Origin: Symsagittifera roscoffensis
Lineage: Eukaryota; Xenacoelomorpha; Acoela; Convolutidae
DNA: 64,000 nucleotides
Assembly: GCF_963678635.1 (NCBI RefSeq)
Contig: NC_087071.1
Coordinates: 21,851,194 to 21,915,193 of the forward strand
Direction: 5' to 3'
A program made the translations under genes and the position numbers. The notes below the pieces were generated by a model. The model did no database searches, was not told the DNA's origin, and saw only the letters and a list, made by a program, of their open reading frames with translations. Shown piece after piece: positions 1 through 11,830 of this stretch. Position 1 is the stretch's first letter; each line of letters starts with the position of its first letter.

Positions 1-174
1 TTTTTGCCGTTAGTAAGACTAACGCTAGAAACGCTTCCGGTCATCCAGTTCCTGAACAACCACTTGAAGCAATCGATCAATTTAAAAAGCAGCTCAGACC
101 ACCTTCATTGTAATCTCGAAAAAAGATTCAAGCTAACTTTGATGAGGATGAGTTCGAACTCTGGGATTTTTTGA
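1..174 (+). pseudogene. Possible transposase-type ORF tail, partial at window edge
   Basis: Frame +1 is open from the first base to a TGA at 172-174 (57 codons), and composition here is less AT-rich than the next kilobase. The peptide is Leu/Ser rich with a charged end (NLEKRFK). This loosely resembles the helical, C-terminal-side part of hAT transposases, but no catalytic motif is visible. A second frame (+2) is also open to about position 115 and reads PVPEQPLEAIDQFKK, so the real frame is unsure. It could be the end of a mobile-element ORF that begins left of the window, or chance. Confidence 0.25.
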
Positions 175-795
175 TGCGGAACAGAAAAGCAAAGAACGAT
201 TGACCATTTTTCCGACACCTGTCAACAGGATCAACCAACGTTAAATAAAAAAATTCGTACGATAATAAACGTCACTGAATTTCGAAAAAAAAACAAGTTT
301 TACTAAAAAATCTAGATGAATCGTGTCGATTAAGATGGTCTGAAAAAAGACAACTGAAAAAAATAGTGGAACACATGCTCAATTCCATCAATTGGCTTGC
401 TTCACACAAAAGCAAGTAATTAGATAACTTCAATGACTAAAATTTGTTTTATTCAACAGTTTTATCTTCCAAAACTCGAATTATGATGCCAAACTCTTGA
501 AAATAATGATAGTTTCAAATTAATTGTCTGAAAACGGTAGCCAAAAATACTTTTAGGACGCCATCTTTCTCTCCTTTGAAGTTTCCTCTTTTATTCGAAT
601 AAATCAAGAGTAAGGCACTGCTTAGATGAACAAACCCAATGTTTTTCTTAACAGTTTCGATCACCCAAAAAATTTAATTACATGAATAGGGTAATTTCTG
701 CAGTTCTCATGTATTGAATCTTGATGTGTGCAAACTGGAGCAGCAAGATTTTTATATGTTGTTCTACAAGTATAAAACATCTTTTATAGGGGAGA
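175..795. other. Noncoding AT-rich stretch
   Basis: No supported gene, splice-bounded exon or RNA is seen. The stretch is A/T-rich with short homopolymers. Confidence 0.4.
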
Positions 796-799
796 AAAA

Positions 800-1290
800 G
801 GGTTAAATTATGCACCAAGCCATCAATCCATCCAGCCATCCATCCACCAGACCCTTCATCAATCAAAATATTCAACCATACAGTCATCTATCCAAACATC
901 CATTCTGTCGTTCAAATATCTATCCTTATAGTCAGCCATCTGTCCAACCATCCATCCATAACCCTACCATCCAGCCAGCAATCAATCAAACCTTTCCTTT
1001 GTCTATACACTCATCGTACAATAAATGAATCAGATATCTATCCACTTGTCCATCCTTTGATCAATTCATCACCCAGACATCTTATTTTCCAGCGAGTCAA
1101 CCATACTTATATTCAACCCTCGACCTGTTCAAACCATCTAACCATCCAATCAGCAGTCCCGATAGTCATCTATCGTTCAACTGTCTATCCAGCGTTCCAA
1201 CGATTCAACTAATCATTAGGCCAAGTATCCATCAACCAGTTCATGCCCGCGTTCATTCATCGCTCGGTACAGCCCTTCATCCAGTGCATT
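800..1290. repeat. Degenerate (CATC/CAAC)n simple-sequence region
   Basis: Many imperfect repetitions of CATCCATC, CAACCATC and CAGCCATC fill this region. It is a decayed tetranucleotide microsatellite. The open frames it creates, rich in His, Pro, Ser and Ile, are by-products of the repeat and not genes. Confidence 0.8.
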
Positions 1291-1329
1291 CGATCGTGTT
1301 TGATTTAATTCTAATTAATTTTTACGTTT

Positions 1330-2130
1330 TTTTAAGCTTGGGGCCATTTGCTATATTTGATATCAATAACTATAAGAGGGATAATTAGTTTTTTAGTGGG
1401 ATCAATAATTGTTTATAGGGGATAATAGATATACGTAAGGTTCATAAGTTATATATAGGAAACATTAGTGATACATATGTTCATTCACCGCTCTGTTCAG
1501 CCATTCGTCCAGTGCACTCGATCGAATTTATATATAGGAACCATTAGTGATACATATGGATCATTAGTGTTACATAGGGAGAGCAAATTTTTATAGGGGT
1601 AATTAGGTAAGCAAAGGGATTATTAGTTATACATAGAGATCATTAATCATACATAGGGATCATAAGTTATACTCAGAGATCATTAGCTACCGCAGAGATC
1701 ATCATTCGTTACCATATCGAGAGATCAGTTACAAATTTATCAGTTATACCTAGTGATCATTATACATAGGGATTATTTCATATACATGGGTATTGTTAAT
1801 TATACATAGGGATTATTAGTTATATAAAAATATCATCAATGATACACATGGATCATAAGTGTTACATTGGGTGGTTATTTGTTGGGGTAATAAGCTAAGC
1901 ATGGGAGTCATTATTGTAACATAGGGAGAAGGAGTTTTACATAGGGGTAATTATTCATGCATTATGATTAGTAGTTATAAATAGGGATCATTAGTTATAC
2001 ACAGATACTTATAGTTATACTTAAGGATCAATAATTATAATACATAGGGACTATTAGTTGTATAGATAAAGATGATTATTAAAGCATAGAGATCATTAGT
2101 TACACATAGATAGAATTGTGGATCATCTAT
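1330..2130. repeat. Satellite-like array, ~20-bp unit
   Basis: Dozens of imperfect copies of a unit close to CATTAGTTATACATAGGGAT run in the same direction with variable spacing. Examples lie at 1620-1700, 1740-1830 and 1980-2110. A phrase near 1480-1530 (ATTCACCGCTC..CCAGTGCA.TCGATCG) repeats one at 1253-1292, so a short piece of the neighbouring simple-repeat region was carried inside the array. Confidence 0.8.
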
Positions 2131-2139
2131 TATTGTTGC

Positions 2140-3575
2140 AGAAATGAAAGAAAAATTAAAAGTTTTGGAAAAAAAATTACAAAATAATTTTTGGAAAATT
2201 TTTTTCAAAAAAAAATGGAAACCAATTTTGAAAACCTTGAAAACAAAAATTTTGAAAGCAAAAATTTGATTTTTTTTTTTTAAAACTATGAAAAAAAGTG
2301 TTGAAAAAAAAATCACCACTTAATACATAGGACTATTGCATGTGGTGTAAAGCATGAGAAATTTTGGTTGTCATATAATACATGGTGACCATTATGATCT
2401 ATACCTAATGGTCATCCATGTATGATGCCCCCCCATCATGGTGTACTATACGCATACTACTCATTTTACCTTTCAAAAACATGGCAAGTTAGAGAAAAAT
2501 TGTTAAATGTACTAAAATTTTCAATTAAGTTAAGGGAAGACTAATTTGAGCATAGAAAAATCAATTCCTGTATCTAATGTGGAAACAGCTTTACCATAGT
2601 TCACCTTAAATACGCCCGGTAAAGATTAAAATATGAAAATAAATTTCATAAGAAACAGAGGACAATTTTTGAGGTTATATTAATCGAAATCAAAAAAATT
2701 TGCTGTTAATACAGTAGAAGAAATTGTAATTGATCATAAATGTCCATATACGCATGGTCAGAAGAAGGAATCAACGTTAATGACAATAAACATCACAACA
2801 CTCCACAACGAGAACGGCCTATAAACCAAAAAGCTTACTATCTTAGATAAGGAAACGATGCCATTGTAAATATGAACTCACCTTGAATTCGGCAAGCCGT
2901 GTCAAATTTAAAAAATAAAATCTAATTCACGACCTAAAACTTCAAAATCAGTTTTTTAAATTCTTTCTTTAGTGAAGAAAATCCGAGCATTTTTGTGTCG
3001 TTTCACATACGACATCATTACATCATTGGCAAAATTTTCGTTCAGACACAATTCAACGGGAGGGGGGGGGGGGGGGGGTCAGCAAAAAGACACCATCTCT
3101 TTATAGTTGCGGGGCACCAGAAAACCATGATCGGGAATGACAACTTTCTACAGTTGGGAATTGAAATTGGACAGAAAAAGTTTAGAAACAATTAAAATAG
3201 TAAGTGTACCAGAAAACTCTCGTCTGAAAAAAAATTGAACTTTTTCAAACTCACTTTTTTAAACCAATATCATAAGATGACCAAATTCGACGAGGGGCGG
3301 TACTGTTTTTATTACGCTGATCTCAACAACAAGAAAAGCGGATTGACATTGAATTTTAAAACTGTTGAACGATCAGACCATTAAAAAAAAGATAATTTGA
3401 CGAACGTCTATGTAATAATATATAACATTGTTTTCTAGTATTTTCTGACTGTTCTCAAGTTGGACAAAGCAGTACTGTGTCTGTTCGAAAAAAAAAACTA
3501 ATTTCAAATTCTCGAATAGTTTTTTTAATTTTGAACATGTATGTTCACGGGGCTACTAATTTGTATGAAATGTAC
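2140..3575. other. Noncoding stretch with A-rich tracts and a G17 run
   Basis: No supported gene. The stretch includes a purine-rich tract of AAAAATTTTG-type phrases (2150-2310) and an uninterrupted run of 17 G at 3062-3078, likely length-variable and hard to sequence. The open frame across the G run is a by-product of poly-Gly. Confidence 0.5.
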
Positions 3576-3579
3576 ACCA

Positions 3580-4503
3580 GATGCTCGGGTTGAACTCCAT
3601 AGACTAAAACAGCCAGTCATACAATAGCAACAACTAATTCAATGAAAAAATACTAGTCATACAAACTTTGCTTAATTAGTGTCATCGATTTTTCAAAGAA
3701 CATTTTTGTGTTTCGGCATAAAATTCGATGTATCGCACTAGATAAAAAAGAAAAATTTTTTGCCAAAAAAGCTAATCATACAATTTCCATATATGTAAAT
3801 TGTATGAATAGCAATTTTGGTGGCTAAAGTAATTTCGAAATTGCCCAAAATTTGTTTTTTGTTTTTTTTTCAACCCCAAGTCAAATTTTCTACTCAAATA
3901 AAAATTTTCCAAAAAAATTGCATGCAGGAAATTATTTTTTTTGTGTGCATACGTAAGCTAGATTTTTTCCACACAATTTGTTTCCATTCCTCAGGACAAC
4001 TTTTTCCAAACAGGCTCAAAACTCTTATTACTTTTGTATGGCATGTTTAGGTACGCTTTAATCAATGCCTGATAATTTGAAAACTATAGTTTTAGAAATA
4101 ATTATCTTTGAAACTTTTAAACAATTTTATAGAGTTTGATGCTTTCAGTATCTGGTTTGTGTTAGAAAAATTTTGAACATTTTGGGTCGTTTGCAATGTA
4201 TTGTAAATGCAAAACGATCGAAACTTTGGTGACTCTAGTTTTGAATAAAACCATAGTTATGTCACTTTTACTCGGTCACGAAAACGTTCCAAAAATTTTG
4301 AGAAAAATTATTTAAAAAAAAAAACATTTTTTTTGGGTTTATGGGAAAAGACTAAAAATTCAATTTCCAATTTTAGAAAATCATTAATCAAAGACTTTTC
4401 ATGCATTATTCTGTACTTATGGAAATGCATGAAAAAGTAAAAAGATTAGCATACTTCCATATAGGAAAAATGTATGATCAGGAGTTTTTGTTAACTCTGG
4501 TGA
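3580..4503. mobile_element. Short DNA element, CCCGGGTTGACC family, diverged copy 1
   Basis: The left end reads CTCGGGTTGAACTCCATAGA near 3580, and the right end TTTTTGTTAACTCTGG near 4490 is its inverted counterpart. Both are diverged forms of the clean ends at 14047 and 14755. The interior has the family signature: palindromic blocks such as ATACAATTTCCATATATG facing AAATTGTATG (3777-3807). There is no coding capacity. It looks like a non-autonomous, MITE-like element. Confidence 0.6.
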
Positions 4504-4997
4504 TCATACTATGCGAGGATGAACAAAAGCTGTCTAAATAAGGTTTTTTTTTTGGTTTTTTAGACTGGTTCATTAATCAGTTTAATATACAAGACTGATT
4601 GACATTAACTTGGCGGCTTCATGTTAAAAGAAATGTTGGCTGAATTTTTCGTCAGAAATATCGCGAATGACAGAAATGTAGTTTAGCTGAGACAAGTAAA
4701 ATTTTTCATTGAATTTTCAAACGAATAATCGTTGCCTTTGATTCGGAATCAAATCCAGGGCTTTCGACGACAAAATAAGTATTTTTCTTGCTCAGTTATT
4801 TGATCAACAGTTACCGAGTTATTACTATTACCACTTATCGAGTTATTTTTGAGAAAAAAGAAATAAAAGAAGTGTTTTACACAATTCAGCAAAAGTCTTA
4901 CGTCCACAAAACATACCTGAAGCTGCTTTTCTTTAGCTACTCCTCATTTAAGCTACTGATTTTATGAAAAACAAACGTAAAATACAGAGCCAATTAC

Positions 4998-5174
4998 GTT
5001 CTTCAAGGTCACCGATACTGTAAGAACTTTCTAAGCTATAATAAAACATGCTAACCGATGGTTCTTGTGAAGTGTAGGGTTCTTGAACTTCCAAGTAATA
5101 TTTGCTTAGAAGAAACTCAGCTGCTTTGATCCTCCCAGATGTATCAATGGAGACTCCACCCAGTAACAATTCCA
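4998..5174 (-). CDS. PTCHD-like gene A, loop-1 exon (partial gene)
   Basis: This exon encodes part of the first extracellular loop of a Patched-domain-containing (PTCHD/NPC1-like) membrane protein, a member of the RND permease superfamily that generally handles sterols or lipids. The peptide reads LLLGGVSIDTSGRIKAAEF followed by LLSKYYLE. The LGGV..D..G.I..A......YYL pattern is typical of this family. The exon ends at a donor GAAC|GTAATT (low end 4998). The acceptor is uncertain because AG occurs before 5174, 5180 and 5183. It lies downstream of the TM1 exon at 6485-6925 on the same strand, in the order expected for one gene. The phase with that exon does not join directly, so a short exon or a different acceptor is likely. 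Later exons must lie left of the window. Confidence 0.65.
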
Positions 5175-5199
5175 CTTGTACTTCTTTTTTAGAAATGGG

Positions 5200-5650
5200 G
5201 CTAAAATAGTATCATTACTAGGCCAAACTGTAAATTTTGTGCATTTTAAAGGGATTCCGCAACAAGGACGCTCCCTTTGTTCTTCTTTTGTTCTTCACTT
5301 TCCTTTGATTGTTCCGACAAAGTTTTAGCATGTTTAGAGACTTATCCGTGGAAGCCAGGAACATACAGACACAAAATTGTGCGCCTATCCAGTACACATT
5401 TTGGCCTCGTAATGACTTGCTAACGTTTATAAAATTTTTTATTAAGACTGATAACTTTGCAGCAGAGATTTATCGATAAGACGCTTCACTGCCTATGTTT
5501 ATGGCACTTAAAACATAATATTTTGTAAGAATCACAATTTTTAGAGAAAAAATGCAAAATAGCGAAAACTTGTCTCCATATAAAACCCAATTTTCTGTGC
5601 GCTTGAGGATTGGTGTTTCTCTTCATCAAAAAGGAGCTGAAAGAAACTTA
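5200..5650. other. Intron of PTCHD gene A
   Basis: Noncoding sequence between gene A exons. Nothing else is supported. Confidence 0.4.
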
Positions 5651-6397
5651 TTGTTCCGACTTTCGATACGAAAGTAACGGAATATTTGTGCTCGGGGTGG
5701 GTTTTTTTTTTGACGGAATTTTCTACTATCATTCGAAAGGTATTGTTGTCCTGAGCTCAAATTTGAAAAGATATTTCACCTGTGATCATTTTTGTAAAGT
5801 TACGGGGGTTTAAAGATTGTCATTTCGGCCAATTTGGGACAATTAACGCGCGATATAATTCGCGCTATTAACGCGTAAGCGGAGAGTTAATCCGTCTTAG
5901 AAATCGCTCCAAATTGGTTACAAGAAACTTATTTGCCATAATTGGTTTGTTACAAGGAGCCAAATCTTTGACGGAATTTTTTATATCATTCAAAAGGTAT
6001 TGTTATCTTGAGCTTGAATTTGAAAAGATATTTCACCTGTGATCATTTTTCGTAAAGTTATGAGGGTTTACAGATTGCCATTTTGGCCATTTTGACCATT
6101 TTGGGACAATTAACGAGCGAAATAATTCGCGCTATTAACGCGTAAGCAGAGATTTAATCCGTCTTATAAATCGTTCCAAATTGGTTGAACGAAGCTTATT
6201 TCAAGGAACGAAACCTCTCTTTTTGTACTTTATATGGCGTGTGGGGTGATGATTTTAATAAAAACTTTCAGTTTTTTGAAAAAAAATTTCATTTTATTTT
6301 ATTCCATTCATTTTTTTAATGCTATTACTGCTGCTCCATAAGACTTAAAAGGCAGTCGGAACAACCAGGGCTTCGCCCTGATACGAGCAGTCTTGTT
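5651..6397 (+). mobile_element. TTGTTCCGACT repeat family, copy a
   Basis: The element opens with TTGTTCCGACTTTCGATACG and closes with the inverse, AGTCGGAACAA (around 6353-6363). This is followed by the hairpin CAGGGCTTCGCCCTG and ATACGAGCAGTCTTGTT. The interior holds near-palindromic TTAACGCGCGATATAATTCGCGC blocks, and part of the interior (5710-5900) is repeated at 5965-6160. Other copies are at 15147-15694 (same orientation), 21977-22356 and 22581-23093 (opposite), plus a worn one at about 41800-42355. There is no ORF of note. It is a non-autonomous element of undetermined superfamily. Confidence 0.75.
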
Positions 6398-6484
6398 AGT
6401 ATTCAACTTAAATTTTACTCATGCTATTTGCGTGTGTCCCTTGGGTTTTTATCGTTGAAAGTACGATTTTAAAAAAGCAATTAC

Positions 6485-6925
6485 CTTATGACCGGTTTGG
6501 CATTTATTGTGTTTAGAATATCTTGATCTGATAATGCAGAAACGACTGTGTAATTATAAAACCATAATTGTAATAACGAATCCTGAAAACACAATGCGCC
6601 AGTTTTGAAACAAGTACTGTTGTATTCTTTGCCATCAATCGAAATGTTAACTTTGATTTTTGTGTCCAGTTCGAGAGCTTCTAAAAGTACTGCCGATGTC
6701 AATACATTTTCAGCCTGTATCAGTATTTTCTCCTCTCTCACTTGTTCTGGAAACCAATCAAGAGCTCTTTTCGAGTCATCCCAAGCGCGAGATTCACTCG
6801 GAGCCCATAGTTTGGCATTGTTGAATTCCGTTTTCCAGCGAAATAGCCCAATCATACATAGAGCAAATAGAACAATTGTGATAATCATTGCTGCCCATGG
6901 TCGTTTTCCAATAAACTGACCTGTC
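6485..6925 (-). CDS. PTCHD-like gene A, TM1 and loop-1 exon
   Basis: This exon encodes the N-terminal membrane anchor of a Patched-domain-containing protein. TGQFIGKRPW leads into TM1 (AAMIITIVLFALCMIGL). The family-typical start of the first extracellular loop follows: KLWAPSESRAWDDSKRALDWFP. The acceptor TTTCTAG|G is at 6926-6927 and the donor ATAAG|GTAATT has its low end at 6485, leaving phase 2. An in-frame ATG sits just upstream in the acceptor tract, but AG|G suggests a separate first exon encoding a short N-terminus, which I could not find upstream. The mature protein is expected at the plasma or an internal membrane. Gene A lies downstream of gene B on the same strand, so the two look like a tandem family pair. 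It is partial because the rest lies outside the window. Confidence 0.8.
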
Positions 6926-6939
6926 CTAGAAATTAACAC

Positions 6940-8285
6940 ATTGAGCTCAAACTATTTTTTCTCGAAAAACGTATCCTTTTCATGTAGATAGTTCATTTTT
7001 AAACTGATTGAATGTGTTCATCTAAAGTGATTTAAGAATAAAATTAGTCCTAATTTTGATCTAATTAGCTTTGACATGTCCCAAATTGCTTGAAAACAAT
7101 AACGACAATTGAAACGATTAAGTGTAAAATCCAGAGAAAAAAGACTACTAAAATTGAAATTCTAATAAAATAGCGAAAATGCCTAAGGCATAAAGCTTAC
7201 AGTTTTCACCAACCAAAATGATTTAAGCACTTTTTTGGCGAACGTTGTGAGTTTTTGGTGGTGAGAAAAACATATTGTATGGGTTTACTTACTTTATTTT
7301 CTGGCATGCTTAAAGTTGGCAAAACGTATAAAAGTAACTTTTAACTTAAAAAAGTACCTAAATTATAACAAACGAAACTGACTCAAAACATTCAAAATAA
7401 TTCGCTTTCTTAAAATTAATTTTGTTTCCAAAAAATGGGGGATTCAATTAAGCAAAAACTCAATAGAATGGCTACAAGAAGCTGCTTTTTCATTTTCATT
7501 TTTTTGGATCTTCTAAAAATTCAATTGGAATTACTTGTTATTCTTTCAAACTCATTATATGTTAATAACTGGTTTTTAAAATTACTAAAACATTGAAAAT
7601 GTTTCCTTTTGTTATTTATAAATTGTTACGTACCTGAAAAACAGCGTTTCTACTGCTGATATAATAAAATTGCTCAGCTGCTCCAAGTAAGAGCATTTAC
7701 AGATCTTTAAGTTTTGTTTCGAAGATTTCGCGTCATGATCACAGCAAAAATATTTTGTATCGGGTCTGGTTGTATCCGAAACAGTCATAATAAAAAACTG
7801 GTATCAAAATTTGCAAATGTTAGATCAAATATAAGCTTGAAAAAATCAAAGCGCTCAAGTCGGCTTTATTTTGGTAAGTATATCTTTACGCATCTACTTG
7901 ATTTCAAATGTTTACAGTTGTTGATGAATTAGAATATCCATTACATCGAGAAACGTGTTTTGTATTTAAACAAAATAATAGTTTAAAAACGATGATCACC
8001 TGTGTTAAATGAAACCTTTTTTTCTGACCAACTTTTGATCAAAGCTTATTCTGTCGGCCCCGCGTAAATGAAGCAAACTAATTCAATCGAACTTTATTTA
8101 GCTGAAATCAACAGCTTATAAATGATTACATTTCCCGGGTTGGCCATGCTACGAAAAATTCTCCTATCTTAGAACTTCTTATAAGATTGTGGGAACTTTC
8201 CGCTATCTAACAAGTTTCTTATAACTAAAAAAAACTTAGAAAAAAACACCAGAAAAACTTGAAAACACCAAAACACTCAATTTAT
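6940..8285. other. Noncoding, upstream of gene A exon
   Basis: AT-rich sequence that should contain the promoter and first exon of gene A. I could not identify either with confidence. Confidence 0.35.
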
Positions 8286-8289
8286 GATG

Positions 8290-8860
8290 AATAAAAACGT
8301 TTTTTATTGACTAAAATTTTTCCCATGACACATTACCGGAACTAACCTACGACGTGTATTTTCTACCTTAATTAACTTAGTATTATTTGTTGTTCCGTAT
8401 ATCAGAACAACATATTGAATTTTTAGTTGGAAGCAAATTTTGTATGCTCTCTCTAATTCTTTTGAATTCAAAACTTCGCTCAGTTTGTACAAATTCCTGA
8501 GAAACGACCTAGTTTTTTCTTGAGTACTTCTATATGCTCAAAAAAATTAATTTGCGATATAAGTTCATTTCTAAATATTTAAAACTTGAAATCTTTTCTA
8601 TACCTTCCCCGCTTGCTTTGCTTTGACACTTAGACTTTGTGGATTTTTTGAATATAACCTGTTTAGTTTTTTCAGAGTTAAGGGATAGTTTTTTTTCAAT
8701 TAACCAATTGTTTACGTCATGTTGCAGTTCAACTCTCTTTAAAAGTACAGAAAGCAAGCATACGACGCCAAACTCGACGTCGATATCCAGCTTGAAAACG
8801 TGCGTTACAGCTTTCAAGGCCACTGTATAATAATTTCTCTGATTTCCCAAATTGTACATG
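8290..8860 (-). pseudogene. LINE reverse-transcriptase C-terminal remnant
   Basis: Two minus-strand frames (8530-8859 and 8304-8492) together give the end of a non-LTR retrotransposon RT region: LQHDVNNWLIEKKLSLNSEK and then KTKQVIF.. FKYLEM. After a frame change comes LNSKELERAYKICFQLKIQY and VLIYGTT. The spacing W-L...K.LSLN..KTK...F..FKYL and the later Y...L...YGT block are typical of LINE RT thumb and connector segments. The catalytic FADD box and the endonuclease are absent, so the copy is 5'-truncated and dead. It ends near 8290 in A-rich sequence. Confidence 0.7.
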
Positions 8861-8864
8861 TAAT

Positions 8865-9785
8865 CAATACAAAAAGAAACTTATTACAAAATTTATGACA
8901 AATTTTTTAAATTCCACTGTATTTCGAGGACAAACACCTCTTTGTCATGGAAAGCAGTTAACCAAATCTTGCTCTGAATAAAAGTACTTTTTCCTCAAGT
9001 TTTATTTTTGCTGCTGATATTCGCTGTTTGTCCGCGTTTTCCACGAACTGTCACTGGTTTGCTTAAACCTAAACATAAAAAAGGAGTGCTGAAATTTTGA
9101 TATTGAAAATTGGTGAGACAAATACTATCGTAAAAATTGGAAGATTTATATCATAGGTTTCTTGCTTTTTGGGCAAACTACTCTCAGTACAAGAATCAAA
9201 CGAAGAAACAGAAATCAATTCAACTGGACCGTTTTTGTTAGTTTGGGGCATAAAGAATTGTTACGGTTGCCTTTTCAAATTTCCGTCTGTACAAATTATT
9301 TCTAGCTGTTTTTCAAAAATTATGCTTCGGCTTATAGAAAGCTACATCATGCTACTAAGAACGCGCAAATTGAAGACAATCTTTTGTATTCAGCAAAGTA
9401 AAATATTTTGTTTCAAAATCTGCATAATATACTTAATTCTTCAGTCGAAGAGGGTGATCAGAAATGGTCTTCGCTCAAGTTGAATCAACTAAAGTTTGAG
9501 AACTTGTAGCTTCAAAGTTTAGGATAATGACACGTTGCCTTTCATTTTCGTGGGAACAAGGACGTAAGTGTTTTAGAACACAATATAACTAGAAAGTTTC
9601 CACTAAAAATTTCGATAGAAAAATTGCGTGTTATTGATAAAGGTCGACTTTTGACAGGCCAGATAAACAGAATAATTGGTAAGAGCACGGCCACATAAAA
9701 ATATGATTCAGCTGCAAAACTATGAGCCAAAAATTGCGACAATCGATAATTAGTAAGATGAACTTTATTAAATGCTGTAACGCTG
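8865..9785. other. Noncoding stretch
   Basis: No supported gene. The ORFs of about 60-100 codons here have no domain features or splice context. Confidence 0.35.
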
Positions 9786-9789
9786 TAAG

Positions 9790-10060
9790 CAGGGCGGATC
9801 TAGGATTTTCTCGAGGGGGGAGGCGGATTTCCAAACAACTCTTGAAAATTTAGTCGATCTTTTTTTAAGTCGACCATATTGATTTTCGAGCACTCCCAAA
9901 GCACTGTTTTCTCCTTATTTTGGCCAAATTTTCTGCGCCGCAGGCAAAATTTTGAGAATACAGGCCAAAAAAGGCGTTTTTAGGCACATTTTGGAAAATG
10001 TTGACTAAAAAACTGCGTTTTTTCGGCAAGCGCTCCATCCTCAAAATTGGTATACATTGG
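9790..10060 (+). mobile_element. hAT-type short element, truncated copy
   Basis: Begins with CAGGGCGGATCTAGGATTTT and a CTCGAGGGGGG tract. It continues with the same interior phrases found in the full copy at 11831-12249 (GCGCCGCAGGCAAAATTTT, AAAAAAGGCGTTTTTAGGCA) but in the inverse order. No right terminal repeat is found, so the copy is truncated. Confidence 0.7.
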
Positions 10061-10732
10061 CGCCAAAAGAAACATGTAAAACAATGAGCAGTATTTTTTA
10101 TGGATGCGTTCATATCTGAGACGACCTAGTCGCAAGTCAGCCCATCGATGGCACTCCGAAACACGTTTTTGCATAATTTTTAACTAGTGAACTTGGTGTT
10201 GCTTGATGCAATTGGTGTTTTTTGGGCCATCGCTTGGCTGACTTCTGACTGCATTTTTCCATACATGATTCAAAAAGTGATCTCAAAAATATTGACAATT
10301 ATAATGTGGGTAACAATAAGGATTTATGTGAAATGTTAAGTGCTGTTAGGATGTTTAACTGTTTGCTTCTAACTCAAGTGTCAATGTTGTGCTTTGTTTC
10401 AGATACTGATGTCGTGAATAGAAGACAACAATCCCATAAAAATATTACCCGATATTAGCCGGACAAAAGCCAGAATTTTGCTGGACTGTTTCTGGCTTTT
10501 AGAGTATTCAGCTCGCTATCACGCTATCAGGTTTTTTCTTAAGTTTTTTTTTGAGGAAGCTCGCCTGGTATGGATTCTCCCTAGAATAAGAAAAAGAACT
10601 GCTTTGCTTACTCAGCAAATGAGGAGAGTTTACTATCAGAAAGCAGTTTTTGTCTGGTTTTCTTCTTTGCTCAACGTATGCGATGGGAATTAAAATGTTT
10701 TTTTTGCGTCATCTTGTTGGATATATAGTTGC

Positions 10733-10952
10733 TAAAAAAACTAATCATACATCTTTCATATATGAAAAACTTCTTATTTCACAATTCCCATTAATGAAAA
10801 ATTGCTAGTCATAGAATTTTTGTATATGAAAAATACTAATCATAGAATTTTCATGCAATTTTTTGTACTTGTGGAATTTTATGGAAAGTGTATGAATAGT
10901 TTTTTTACATATATGAAAATTTATGACTAGCCATTTTTGGTCAACCCGGGCA
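10733..10952. mobile_element. CCCGGGTTGACC family, short copy
   Basis: The right end GGTCAACCCGGG (10941-10952) is intact. The interior carries the CATACA..TTTCATATATGAAA blocks in both orientations. The left end is lost near 10733. Confidence 0.65.
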
Positions 10953-10956
10953 AGGC

Positions 10957-11822
10957 ATTGCATATTAGTTTTCTAAAACTTTTGTGCTGTGTTTACTGAA
11001 AAACATTTTTCACTTTTCTTGTTTCTTAGCCTTTTCTCTCATCCCAAAGGAAAAAAATATACTTTTTTTTACTTCGTATACTGCAGCATTATCTTCCATT
11101 AAAAAGTACCCTGACAATCTACCCTTTAAAATTTTGCTAGATGAAGGTGGAGTAGGTTATTTACCAAGTCATTGCTTTTTGAAATAGAAAATCTAAAGCT
11201 ATGGTTATCAGAATATGGTTTTAGCTAGAAACTGAGATTCCCAGTTGAAATCAAGCTTTCTTAACACATCTTGATACCAAATAAACTTGGAACAAAAAAG
11301 CGACACACTTTAGCCAATATCTTTTTTATTAGCGACAGGTTTCTTGTGTTTAGCTTCTCAACGTAATTTTTTTAGTTGGTTTGAGCAAATAGCTAATTAC
11401 TTTTTCAACACGTTTTTGCCAGTGTTTACTGAGCTTGAATAGTTTGAAAAAAAAACATCAAAATTTCGCTGTTTCAATAGAGCAAAACCAAATACTTCAT
11501 ATATATTTTTAAAAAGCATCATAACATACTACCCAAAAAGCATGAGTTATAAATATGGATATCTCATGTGGTTTCAAAGTCAAAACGTACCCGAATTCAG
11601 CCCAGTTTGGTCGAGACGGTCGAAACATAAAGGGAGCACATATGAATATGAGGGGGATGTGTGATGAGATATGTTTACCAGATCGGTAGTGTGCGCTTAT
11701 TTTCAAACGTAATTCAAACGTTCTTTCGTTGACTTTGGTAGTTTTTTTTTTCGGAAGGAAACAAGCTTCGCGGTGTCTCTTAGTTTCCCTGAATTGAATT
11801 TTCATCATTAAGTTGAATAATT
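10957..11822. repeat. Segmental duplication, copy A (with diverged PTCHD terminal exon)
   Basis: Aligns by eye with 13845-16365, allowing for insertions there. Shared phrases in the same order are GCATTGCATATT / GGATTGCATATTGATTTT, GCTGTGTTTACTG, ATACTGCAG, AAAATTTTGCTAG, CTATGGTTATCAG, TTTTTTATTAGCGACAGGTT / TTTTTTTAGCGATAGGTT, and finally the PTCHD terminal exon. The copies are well diverged, so the duplication is old. Confidence 0.7.
11700..11793 (-). pseudogene. Diverged second copy of PTCHD terminal exon
   Basis: The minus strand reads FRETKRHREACFLPKKKTTK then VNERTFELRL. This aligns with the terminal exon of gene B at 16242-16337 (FKEAKGRHEAWSLPVREEATKVKTKNVKNDV). The copy has lost the stop at the homologous position and the frame stays open to 11509. 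A possible acceptor TTCAG|GG is at 11789-11790, but it would need a different phase from the gene B junction. No accompanying TM exons are seen between here and gene B's end, so it is either an orphan exon left by tandem duplication or an alternative 3' exon. Confidence 0.6.
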
Positions 11823-11830
11823 AGATGAAT

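Noticed and set aside
810-1028. 72-codon ORF in the CATC repeat
   Set aside because: Product of a tetranucleotide repeat; Ser/His/Pro/Ile periodicity only.
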